A stretch of DNA of 29,341 nt from Ophiostoma sp. CBS 140.51 (lineage: Eukaryota > Ascomycota > Sordariomycetes > Ophiostomatales > Ophiostomataceae). Numbering within the stretch: the stretch's first letter is position 1; each line of letters begins with the position of its first letter. Shown one piece after another: positions 20,610-29,202 of the stretch. The stretch lies in contig JANSLP010000381.1 in the NCBI GenBank assembly GCA_029298735.1, forward strand, positions 1-29,341, in the 5' to 3' direction. The notes beneath the pieces are model-generated. The model made no database searches. It had not been told where the DNA came from and saw only the letters and a list, made by a program, of their open reading frames with translations. Made by a program: the position numbers and the translations under genes.

Positions 20610-21880
20610 ATGGCCGACTCGTCTGTCCCCGTCGTCGTCGTCTCCGACGCCCTGCTCAGCGTTGTGAGGACATTCTTCGGTCTTATCTCTGTCATGTTTG
20701 CCATATCCACAGCACTCGTGTCGGTCCGTCTTTACACTCGAGCCAAGTCCGCTACCGGTCTACAAACCGATGACATTACTATTGCCGCAGCCATAGTATG
20801 TACCACGTAGTCAAGGTCAGCTGTATATCTACATATTACAAGAAATAGGCTGACGCCAACTTTCTTTTGCAACAGGTACTTGCATCAACAGACTTGTTTT
20901 CCGTCATGGCCGCCAATGGTATATTTTTGAGCGGTGCCGCGACCGTTCCACTGCCAAAAGTCCTAGCCCGCAGCCCACTCAGTATCGTCTCCGAGGTCAC
21001 GTCGGCCATCTCCGTCCCGCTCATCAAAATTAGCGTCACAGTGATGCTGATGCGGCTGCTCACGTCGCGCCCGTGGCGGTACTTTTTCCACTGCATGATT
21101 GCCCTTCAAATCGTCATGGCCATCTACGTGTCCATCATGCAGCTGACGCGCTGCATCCCGCTGAGCGCGCTCTGGGGCGCCACCACCGGTAAATGTTGGA
21201 GCGCGACGGCGTTCCGCATTGGCCTGACGTTTGCCTCGGTCATCACCATCGGCACCGACGTTATACTGTCGCTGGCGCCGCTGGCCTTTTTGCTGCGCAT
21301 GCGCCGGTCGCGCAAGGAACGCACCATGATCGGTATCTTGATGGGCCTGGGCTTGCTGGCGTCGGGCGCCTCAGTTGCCAAGACGGTGATTGTGCAGACG
21401 TTCAGCAGCACCGGGTCAGATTATGGACAGATTGACGGGCTGCGAATTGCTCTTTGTGCGAATCTCGAAGAGCAGCTGGGGCTGATTGCAGCGTGTCTTC
21501 CATGCCTCAAAGCGCTCTTCCAGGGGCTTCTCAAGCGTATGGGCATGTCTTCATCCGTGGAGATGCAATATCCGAGCAACAATGGCACTGCAGGTGGGAG
21601 AAGAGGCGGCACAACGGTCAGGACCACCAATCGTTCGGGCTACCAGCGCTATGCAATGGACGACCGCCCACACCAGGTTCCAGGCCCCAGCAAGGGAAAC
21701 AGTGCGAGAGATGGCCCGTTCTCGTTTAACCGCGAGCCGAGTGTCAACAGCGACCAGGAGGAGCTGGTCACGCCGCCGCAGCAGGAGAGCCCGGGCCTGC
21801 CCGTGGCGGTCCTGACACACAAGCAGGACTCGTCCCTGGGCGACTCGGACGACTACAAGTACAGGAGTAATAAATGTTAA
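20610..21880 (+). CDS. Pth11-like / fungal rhodopsin-fold integral membrane protein, 396 aa
   Basis: Two exons, 20610-20795 and 20876-21880, with an 80-nt intron (GTATGT..CAACAG, branch CTGAC). The protein begins MADSSVPVVVV and has about seven hydrophobic helices. Helix 1 is at residues 17-37, followed by VRLYTRAKSATGLQTDDITIAAA, a common sequence between TM1 and TM2 of the fungal rhodopsin-like family. Further marks are LIKISVTVMLMRLL, a Cys pair in loops (LTRCIPLSALWG and GKCWS), TDVILSLAPL and the intracellular RRSRKERTMIG. The C-terminal tail of about 120 residues is hydrophilic and rich in Ser, Gly, Gln and Arg. Such proteins sit in the plasma membrane, and some act as G-protein-coupled receptors in host or surface sensing. 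No CFEM domain is present. ATG 20610 was chosen over the in-frame 20466 because the extension has no family likeness. The gene is intact. Confidence 0.85.
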
Positions 21881-22996
21881 ATATAGCGGGGAAAAGTACA
21901 TCACGTCCAACAAACAAAGATTTGGAAGAATCCAGGTGGTGGAAAGGTCGGGCAAGCAAATTTCCGTGAACAAAATCCCACGAAAGCGCTTTGGATTTTT
22001 TTTTATGTATCGTTGCGCCCATTTTACTTGAACACTCCTTTCTTATCATATTACATTATTTATACTCTTTGAAACTCTCAATGTCGCAGCCGTCAAGAAT
22101 GGAATCCCCAAAGTGAGTCTTGCGCCCTTGTGCATTCTTCTGCGTCGAGTGTCGTTTCTAGTTGCCGATATAAAGTGCCGTTACAAGCCAACCCCAACCC
22201 GTGTGAAGTGTGTGCGAGTGAACCACAACTACCCTGCCACCGGTCTACTCCCCATTCTCCTCGTGAATTTACTCCATTTCCCGCACGTCCCGCACATCTT
22301 CCCGCCCCCTGCAGCGGTGATGCACTGTTGGGCCAATCGCATTACAGGGCGCATTTTAGTCAGTGCGCACAGGTACAAGCTGAAGAAAAACATAGGTCGG
22401 TAAGTGGTGTCGGGAATTGTTCGACAAGCGCCTAAATCTGTGCCTCTGCTTACACAATACGCGGCTCACACAAAACTGACACTCTCTGACATTCTATTAG
22501 GCGGTTTCCAAGTACAAGTGACAGCCACGCACAAGACCCTTGTTGCGATGAGGCCAATATCCCTCCGTCCAATGTTTTGTACCCCATACCACTGTCTCTC
22601 TTTGCCTCCGTTTTTCTCTCTCATGTTTTCCTTACGGTAATTTCCGATATTTGAAGGGCGATGATACCTTGGCCAGGGATTGTACGGACCACCCCGACCA
22701 TAATGACCGTCCCGCTGGATCGTTGTAATTCCAAGCATTCCACTCGTATTTCTATTTTTCGACTGTAATTCAAACAGAATGCGACAGCCACTGTTTGTTG
22801 ATTGCCTCAAATGAGCTGAACGTCATGCCGCCGTCGTCGTTGGCTGGTTGTTGCTCTTGGCCATTAAAAAGGAGACCAGAAGTTGTCGACTGATCACCGG
22901 ATGAAAAGGCAAATAGACACAAAAGAAATCTCCGAAAACCTCACATCAAGTTGATCACTTGTTAGCATACCAGCCTTCACTTTCCCATTTTGAGCC
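21881..22996. other. Intergenic, no gene recognised
   Basis: About 1.1 kb between two rightward genes, holding the 3' flank of the receptor gene and the promoter of the esterase. Short frames here are without family likeness. Confidence 0.5.
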
Positions 22997-24775
22997 ATGC
23001 GTCGAACAGTCCTCCTCCTATATGGGGCAGTTCTAGCTGCCGCGTCGGCGCCTTGTGCCGCGCCGTCGTCTCTGCCCGTTGTCGACCTCGGTACCTCTTT
23101 GACGCAGGCCACCCTCAACACCAGCAACGGGGGCACCTACAGCTTCAAGAACATTCCGTATGCCCAGCCACCGGTGGGCAGTCTCCGCTTCCAAGCACCG
23201 CAGCCGCTCACGGCGCGCAACCGGACGGTCAACACCGGCAACAATCCGCGCGTCTGTCCCCAGGCCGCCTCACCGTGGTTTGCTCAGTCGATCCCCTTGG
23301 TGATTCAGGCCATTGCGGCGGCCGGTATCTCAGGGGCTCCGGAGGAAACTCCTACGCCAACGGACCAGTCTGAGGACTGTCTGCTGTTGGATGTGGTCGT
23401 ACCCAAGGCCATCTTTGATGCGCGAGCGACCAAGCTGGCCCCGGTCCTTCTCTGGATTCACGGTGGCGGGTACATTCAGGGATCCAAAGACGGTGCGAAC
23501 CCAGCCACATTGATTAGCCAAAGCTTTGACGGGGGCAAGCAGGGCGTCATCTATGTCGGCATAAACTACCGTCTGTAAGTCCATCTTCTTCTCCGGTATA
23601 CGATGAAATTTCTTGTATTGACAATCCAGCGGCCTGTTTGGTTTCCCTCCGCGACCCAACGGCGATACCACTGGTATTTCCCCCAATGCCGGCCTCCTGG
23701 ACCAGCGCATGGCCATGAAATGGGTTGTTGAGAACATCCATCTGTTTGGCGGTAACCCGGTAGCCATTACCGTGATGGGCGAGTCTGCTGGTGCGGGCAG
23801 CATTGTATCCCACCTGTTAGCAAACGGCGGTGTCACTGGCTCTCTTCCTTTCAAACGTGCTATCATTCAAAGTCCAGCCATCAAGCCCGCACAAGACGCC
23901 ACTGTCAATGCGCAGAACCTGGCACAGTTGTTATCGATAGTGAACGCAACGTCCATCAACACGGTGCTACAGCTCCCAACAGACCAGCTGCAGAACGTCA
24001 ACGCGGCCATGATTGCTGCTGGGCCGTTTGCCTCGACTGTCATTGGTAGGTTTTTAGGTGAAGCCATATTACAATTTGAAGAACCTTCGCTGATAAAATA
24101 GGCCCCACCGTCGATGGATCGTACATCCCTGACTACCCCGGCAATCTGCTCACCCAGGGCAAAGTCGACCACGCCGTCCAGGTCCTTGTGGCCCACAATC
24201 TTGACGAAGGCCTCCTCTTTACGGACCCCAGTGTCGCCAATGACACATCCTTTGAGGCGTTCTTGTCGGGCTTCATGCCGTCGGTGCCCGCCGCCAAGAT
24301 CGCCCAGCTCGCAACCCAGATCTACCCGGCCGACTTTTCCGGCACTGTCCTCCCCTACACTACGCAGACCCAGCGTGTCACGCTTGCTATTGGCGAGGGC
24401 CTCGTCACCTGCTTTGCCTTTGGCACCAGCCTCGCTTACGCCAACACAACGCACGACTACCAATTCAGCCTTTTCCCGGGCATCCACGCACAGGACACGT
24501 CCTACACGTTCTGGAACGGCGAGACGACGGACTCGCTGGGTATCCCGCTGGACAAGTCGGTGGCCCGGACAATGCAAGCGTGGTTCACTAATTTTACGGC
24601 GGGCACATTGTTCTCGGCGTCATCGTCGTCGTCTTCGCTTCCTGCCCTCTACGGCTCCGGTGCGAGAACGACGAACATTACGAGCGGTAGACTGACTGCA
24701 GTGCGAGATCCTGCTGCCAACACCCGCTGCCGGTTTTGGCTGACCGGGTTGACGGATTCGACCGATTTTGTTTGA
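22997..24775 (+). CDS. Secreted type-B carboxylesterase/lipase, 555 aa
   Basis: Three exons, 22997-23574, 23630-24045 and 24102-24775, with 55- and 56-nt introns, give an uninterrupted 555-residue alpha/beta hydrolase. A signal peptide (MRRTVLLLYGAVLAAASA) predicts secretion. Type-B marks in order: FKNIPYAQPPVGSLRFQAP, SEDCLLLDVVVP, oxyanion loop LLWIHGGGYIQGS, INYRLGLFGFP across intron 1, LLDQRMAMKWVVENIHLFGGNP, and the nucleophile elbow GESAGAGS with Ser245. NLDEGLLF gives Glu367 and PGIHAQDTSYTF gives His460, completing the Ser-Glu-His triad at spacings close to those in Candida lipase relatives. Length is normal. It probably hydrolyses carboxylic esters outside the cell; the substrate is unknown. 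The gene is undamaged although it is the last one before the mutated subtelomere. Confidence 0.93.
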
Positions 24776-24949
24776 TTTTAATCAATTAAATTTGAAATTC
24801 AATGGGACACAATTCATCACTGCAGCATGATTTGATTTATTGATTTGATTTGATTTGTTTCGACAATTCACCCTTGGTGTTGATTATTGTTCGACCGTTA
24901 CGACTTATCACTGTTTACTAGAATAAGCCCACCTAGTCTGATCACCTAG

Positions 24950-25300
24950 TATAGTCTCTCTCTCCTGGGAAAGTGCCTTTGTAACACAGTGGAGCGCAAC
25001 CTTTGGCAGGACGGGTCCGCGAGCCAGGACAGGCTAGACAATGACAAGGACGATAACACGGGCTTAGAAGGGGATAACGAGGAGGAGGATACTGAGGACT
25101 GCTAAGAGGAGGAGGACGAGGAGGAGGCGGATAACGACGACGACGACGATAAAGGCGAAGGCGAAGGCGACGACGGAGACACCACCGAGCAAGACACGAC
25201 TACTAAGATAATCCAAATGAACCCAACCCAGCATCGCGCCCTTTCCCACCGGCAAGCCTTCATTTTGCGGCGGCGCCCGACCCTTACCCGCCCCTGGTAG
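24950..25300 (+). other. Possible decayed coding fragment with acidic low-complexity tail
   Basis: One frame reads YSLSLLGKCLCNTVERNLWQ, then an Asp/Glu-rich stretch with GGC-GAA repeats (about 25040-25175), and closes RRRPTLTRPW at TAG 25298-25300. One internal TAA (25103) and an upstream TAG would be Gln before C-to-T change. I cannot name a family. The opposite strand gives a Val/Leu-rich frame that is only the shadow of this simple sequence. Just upstream (24827-24860) is a short TGATT-rich repeat. Confidence 0.35.
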
Positions 25301-25357
25301 GGTTCATTTGTTACTGGGCCCTTAGTGTTCGTTTTACGAGTTTACGGGGTTTATCTC

Positions 25358-25671
25358 GATTAAACATCCGATCCGGCTCACTCACGTGCTCGCTCTGATG
25401 CTGATCAAAAATCCTATCTAGCTCTCTCACGTACTCTCTCTGATCCTGATTAAATATTCGATCCAGCTCGCCCATAGATCCTGATTAAAAATCCGATTAG
25501 GCTCACTCACGTGCTCCCTTTAATCCTGATTAAATATTCGATCTAGCTCGCCCATAGATCTTAATTAAAAATTTAACTAGGCTCGCCCACGGATCCTAGT
25601 TAAAAGTCTAATCCCGCTCTCTTACGTACTCGCCCATTAACCTCGATTAATATTTAACTACGCTCGCGTAC
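25358..25671 (+). repeat. Degenerate tandem array of 35/45-bp monomers
   Basis: Eight monomers beginning GATTAAA or a close variant: 25358-25402 (45), 25403-25447 (45), 25448-25482 (35), 25483-25527 (45), 25528-25562 (35), 25563-25597 (35), 25598-25644 (47) and a partial 25645-25671. The core reads GATTAAAnATnCGATCnAGCTC; the long form adds CTCACGTGCTC or a variant. Monomers 3+4 and the following pair show an 80-bp higher-order spacing. Confidence 0.75.
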
Positions 25672-25995
25672 TACGTAACGAGAGTATTACTAAGCCGTTA
25701 TTTTAAGACGATTTAGCTAGAATAAGCTAATAAAATCGCTAACTTAACTAGGGGAATCATGTAAAATAGAACTATATAGAATTAGATAGATTCGAGAGCA
25801 CTAATTAGTCTAAATTTCTAGGGGCAGCTTACACTAACTTAAATATACAACGAAAGATTATAGACTCGAGAAAATACACCGTATAAGGGTAGGGTACTAT
25901 AGGGGCTAAGGTATAGACGTCGCGTTTTATCGCGTTTTATCGTGTTTATCGGTTTTCTCGTAATGGGGTTTTTATAAGAAGATTATAAATAAATA
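25672..25995. other. AT-rich mutated spacer, no gene
   Basis: TpA-rich sequence without a readable frame. A short CGCGTTTTATCG repeat occurs at 25920-25955. Confidence 0.5.
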
Positions 25996-26033
25996 GGTCG
26001 GCTAGCACTCTTACAGGTAGTGCCTGGCTGACC
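25996..26033 (+). repeat. Imperfect hairpin in a mutation-free island
   Basis: GGTCGGCTAGCACT (25996-26009) pairs with AGTGCCTGGCTGACC (26019-26033), with one bulge and two G-T-type mismatches and a 9-base loop. It follows TATAAATAAATA. The surrounding 25996-26110 still has CpA and TpG steps, unlike its flanks. It may be part of an LTR or another transposon end, but I cannot identify the family. Confidence 0.5.
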
Positions 26034-26343
26034 TCCCTTCCGTAGTCGATAGGTAGGCGATGGGACCCCGGCCTGGGGCTATCGCTGTTCCTTATATCCC
26101 TGGGCGTGGGTAATTATTATTCCGTCCCGGCGATTCTTATTAAAATAGGGTATATATTCTTTTTACGCGGCGACTATTCGAAGATGGCTCGTTAAGTGAA
26201 AGTCTTTTTATAATACTATACCTACTTAGAGTTTTTAATTATCTTTTTCTTTACTAGGATATATTCTTACGGTTACCCCGTTTTATATCCTTATATTCTT
26301 TTACTTTATACTTCTTCGTAGAATTCCGGTCCGGAAGAAGATA

Positions 26344-26622
26344 GCGGAAAATCGCCCTTTATTCGACGACCCGCCGCCGACTTCTCGCCCGTCGACCGTA
26401 GGTTATACTCCTCGATACTCCCTTCTCTTAAGCAACCTCTCTTTAAAGATCGATATCTTAATTAACGAGTTTACCAGGACTATGCCTCTTCGTCCCGCCG
26501 ACGACTCCCCGATTAATCGCAGAGATATAGACGTATAGGTTATCGCGCGTATTATTCGCGAGAATCCTTACGAGAGCGAGATACTTATCCGACTAAGCCG
26601 TCATTCTAAGAACGTTTCTTAA
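26344..26622 (+). other. Possible decayed coding fragment, unidentified
   Basis: A frame of about 92 codons with a single TAG (likely former CAG): it starts ENRPLFDDPPPTSRPST, continues LSNLSLKIDILINEF and ends ENPYESEILIRLSRHSKNV before TAA 26620-26622. The Pro/Ser-rich then amphipathic pattern is protein-like. It ends just inside the first copy of the large repeat. No family recognised. Confidence 0.35.
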
Positions 26623-27167
26623 CCAACGTGGGGATTGGGCTAATCAGTTTACAGTATATATTTATCGTTGGTCTAGTATCGGTTAAAACAGAATCGGAGC
26701 GCTGATTAGCCTAATCTAAATTACGCTAACCTATCGAGGCAAGATAAGTTAGTGTAAGACGACGTAGTACACTGTCCCGAGTCTGCTCCTATACTTATGC
26801 CCGTGTAGTATTAGGGGTATATGTGATTGTGACGGAAACCGCGTTGTGTTCGCGATCGCGTTTCTCGCGTTTTTTTTTGTTTTTATTTTCTTACTTCTTC
26901 CGTATATAATAGACGAGCTTATTTTTCTCGAAGAAACATACAGGTTACTTGTATACCGGCCGTGTCGTATCGCTGTACGGCCCGGCGACCGGATCGAAAG
27001 TTATTTCCGTAGGCGATATTAATATAAAGGCGATCTTCTTAAAGAAATTATAGTTACTTACTAAGATATACGTTTAAACGACCCGGATATAATCGTATTA
27101 CTAGAGGACGGGATATACGTTATCCCCGAGCTTCTTATTTATTACGGTTATTAATATCTATAATACT
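26592..27167 (+). repeat. Large tandem repeat, copy 1 (about 575 bp)
   Basis: Aligns by eye with 27165-27730 at an offset of 573 bases at the left end, falling to 563 at the right end through small indels. Anchors present in both copies include ACGTTTCTTAAC, GGGGTATATGTGATTGTGA, TTCGCGATCGCGTTT, TATTTCCGTAGGCGATATTAAT and TATCCCCGAGCTTC. The repeat spans a TATA-containing upstream region and the 5' coding part of the subtelomeric gene. Confidence 0.85.
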
Positions 27168-27172
27168 AAGTA
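26906..27172 (+). pseudogene. 5' fragment of the subtelomeric TLH-like gene (copy 1)
   Basis: Frame: DELIFLEETYRLLVYRPC, RIAVRPGDRIESYFRRRY, stop, YKGDLLKEIIVTY, stop, DIRLNDPDIIVLLEDG, IPELLIYYGY, stop, YL, stop, Y, stop. Every stop is TAA, as expected of former CAA. Tyr at the cysteine positions of a C-x2-C pair would come from TGC/TGT turned to TAC/TAT. It stops where copy 2 of the repeat begins, so it is a duplicated gene start without the rest of the gene. Confidence 0.6.
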
Positions 27173-27730
27173 GTTATTCTAAGGACGTTTCTTAACTAAC
27201 GTGGAGTATTAGGCCAATTAAATTGTAGGATTCTTTTATCGTTGGTTAAGTATCGGTTGGAACAGAAACGGAGCGCTGATTAGTTTAATCCTAGTAAACC
27301 TAACCTATTAAGGCAACTTAGGGTAGTGTAAAACGACGTACGCTATGCCGATTCTGCTCCTATACTCGAGTGCTATTAGGGGTATATGTGATTGTGATGG
27401 AAAGCGCGTTATGTTCGCGATCGCGTTTTCGTTTTCTTTTAGTTTTAATCTTGTTTCTTCTTCCGTATATAATAAACGAGCTCGTTTTTATTAACGAAAC
27501 ATACCGGCTGCTTGTATATCGGCGGTGTCGGATCGCCGTGCGGCCTAGTAACGGAATCGAAAGCTATTTCCGTAGGCGATATTAATACAAGGGCGACTTG
27601 TTACGAGAGATTATATCTACTTATTAAGACGTACGTTTTAACGACCCGGATACCGTCGCGTTACCGGCGGACGGAATATATACTATCCCCGAGCTTCCTA
27701 TTTATTACGGCCACTAGTATCCATAATACT
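27165..27730 (+). repeat. Large tandem repeat, copy 2 (about 565 bp)
   Basis: Second unit of the tandem duplication. Its right edge lies in the coding part of the gene remnant, after GGCCACTAGTATCCATAATACT; beyond it only this copy continues into the rest of the gene. The copies differ mostly by C/T and G/A changes plus a few indels. Confidence 0.85.
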
Positions 27731-29202
27731 CGTTTCGGATACGTACGTACGATAACTACATCCGCTATCGACGGCTAGTTAACCACTCCGCGGATAACGG
27801 TACGCAGTTAATCTAAGTCTAGCTTTAATCTTAGAGTATAGGGCGGTATACGCGGTACTAGATCGTGGGCGAGGGAGCGAGATACGATACGGGCCTTGTA
27901 GCGCTATTCTAGCTCGATACCGTACTCGACTAGGCCTAGGCCGAGCTAGCCGCGGAGGACGCCTTACGGCTACGTAAGGGGGATACGGCCGAGAGTATCG
28001 ACTACGACTCGCCGTAAGTAAAGCGCGTACGTTAAGCGTACTATTTTAGCCCGTCGCGCGATTTGACGGCTATTACCGAGGTAGCGTAGTAGATCCGGGC
28101 TAAGGGCGAGCAGGCTAAGCTTAAGCGGGGACGGTAAGCTAAGAAGGACGAGGTAGCCGAGTAGATATAAAGACGGATCGAGTAGCTGGGTACGAGCTTT
28201 TACCGCGAGGTAGAGTAGTACTATCTCCGTCTCGATAACGTACTAGTACGTACTCTATAACTACTAAGTAATATCGAGCCGCGGAAAGCCGTCGACGTAC
28301 CGTTCTAGCGGAAAGCGTATAAGGCGTCGATAAATAAGTATAAGCTAGTAGGCTAGCGCTTTCTTATATTTTATTATTAAGTATACTAGCTCGGTCGCTA
28401 GGAGGCGGAGACGTAGTGGGCGATACGGTGGACGGACGACTAGTGGAGCTTATTTTAGGCTATCGTCGACGAGTTATAACGGATAAAGGCCGAGGGGCAG
28501 GGCGGTAACGGCGCGACGTACGATAATAATAATAATAATAATAATAACGAGGGCGATAACGAAGCCGGCTAAATATTTAGCCCGGCCGCTACGCCCGACG
28601 GCGACGACGCGGCTATATAGGCGCTCGACCGGGCTTACTTCTAGTTTCTCGTAGCGTATATTCGCGTCCGCGTCGGCGGTAATATATATACTAATCCGCT
28701 GCTATACTTCTACGCGGCTATAAGTATCTAGTAGTAGCCGCTTAGCTTTTACGAGCCTATTAAGTATACCGGCCAGCTAGCGGCTATACTATAGTAGAGC
28801 CGGTTATTCTTTCTCGAGGCCGTATTCGAGGACGAGCCGTAAGATATAGACGAGCTATCGTATTCGGCGCTAGTGCGCTTCGACGAGGAGTACGCGTAGT
28901 AGTTATATAGCGGGACCTATTTTATAGTAAACGTACTGCTCGCGTAGATAGCTTACGGTAAGGGTTACCGGAAGCGGGCGCTAGGCTGTGCGACTATACG
29001 CTGGTCGGCCGACTATACGGTACTATTCTAGAACGGCGAGGCTATTTATATACGGGATATTTAGTAGACGTTATATAGACTAGTACGGTAGACCGAGTAG
29101 TAGCTCGATAAGTTAATAGGCGGGACCTAGGCGCGGGCGAGCGGCGGCCTCGCGTTAAACCGGATCTAGGATAGTATATTACGGCTAAGCGCTAGCTAAC
29201 CG
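27469..29202 (+). pseudogene. RIP-mutated telomere-linked-helicase-like gene, cut off by the telomere
   Basis: A single frame is readable for about 578 codons with about fifty in-frame TAG/TAA and no TGA, all explained by CAG/CAA (or TGG) changed at CpA/TpG. The 5' end is approximate: ATA ATA at 27469 may be a mutated ATG. The N-terminal part ETYRLLVYRRCRIAVRP, FNDPDTVALPADG, IPELPIYYGH resembles the OrsD-like (DUF3505) zinc-finger region of fungal subtelomeric proteins. A middle section is rich in Glu, Lys, Arg and former Gln, with an Asn run at 28525-28548. The last part, GYRKRALGCATIRWSADYTVLF, NGEAIYIRDI, and LDKLIGGT, resembles the region before the RecQ-type helicase core in telomere-linked helicases. 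No helicase motif is present, because the telomere starts first. Identity rests on recalled family style, not a search. Confidence 0.6.
28525..28545 (+). repeat. (AAT)7 microsatellite inside the mutated gene
   Basis: Seven AAT triplets in frame with the TLH-like remnant, followed by AAC, encode a run of eight Asn. It has no C or G and so would not be a RIP target. Confidence 0.9.

Larger units (their letters stand above)
25301..29202. other. RIP-like mutated subtelomeric domain
   Basis: From here to the telomere CpA and TpG are scarce while TpA and CpG are abundant. By hand count 28021-28320 holds one CpA and two TpG. Repeat-induced point mutation in Pezizomycotina prefers CpA (to TpA) on both strands, so this pattern is what heavy RIP leaves. 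Unusually, CpG is untouched and the DNA is not strongly AT-rich. Short islands, notably around 25300-25410 and 25996-26110, keep CpA/TpG. Confidence 0.75.

Noticed and set aside
23867..24577. 236-aa minus-strand frame opposite the carboxylesterase
   Set aside because: Antisense shadow; the sense strand has the complete catalytic triad.
25064..25255. Minus-strand Val/Leu-rich frame resembling a membrane protein
   Set aside because: It is the complement of GAC/GAG/GGC triplet-rich DNA; hydrophobic runs are expected from such simple sequence.
25358..25671. CRISPR-like array
   Set aside because: Monomers are directly adjacent and degenerate with no unique spacers, and the genome is eukaryotic; it is a satellite.
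27370..27585. Apparent small 71-aa gene on the plus strand
   Set aside because: It is an accidental stop-free piece of the mutated TLH-like gene and its upstream region, in the same frame as the larger remnant.
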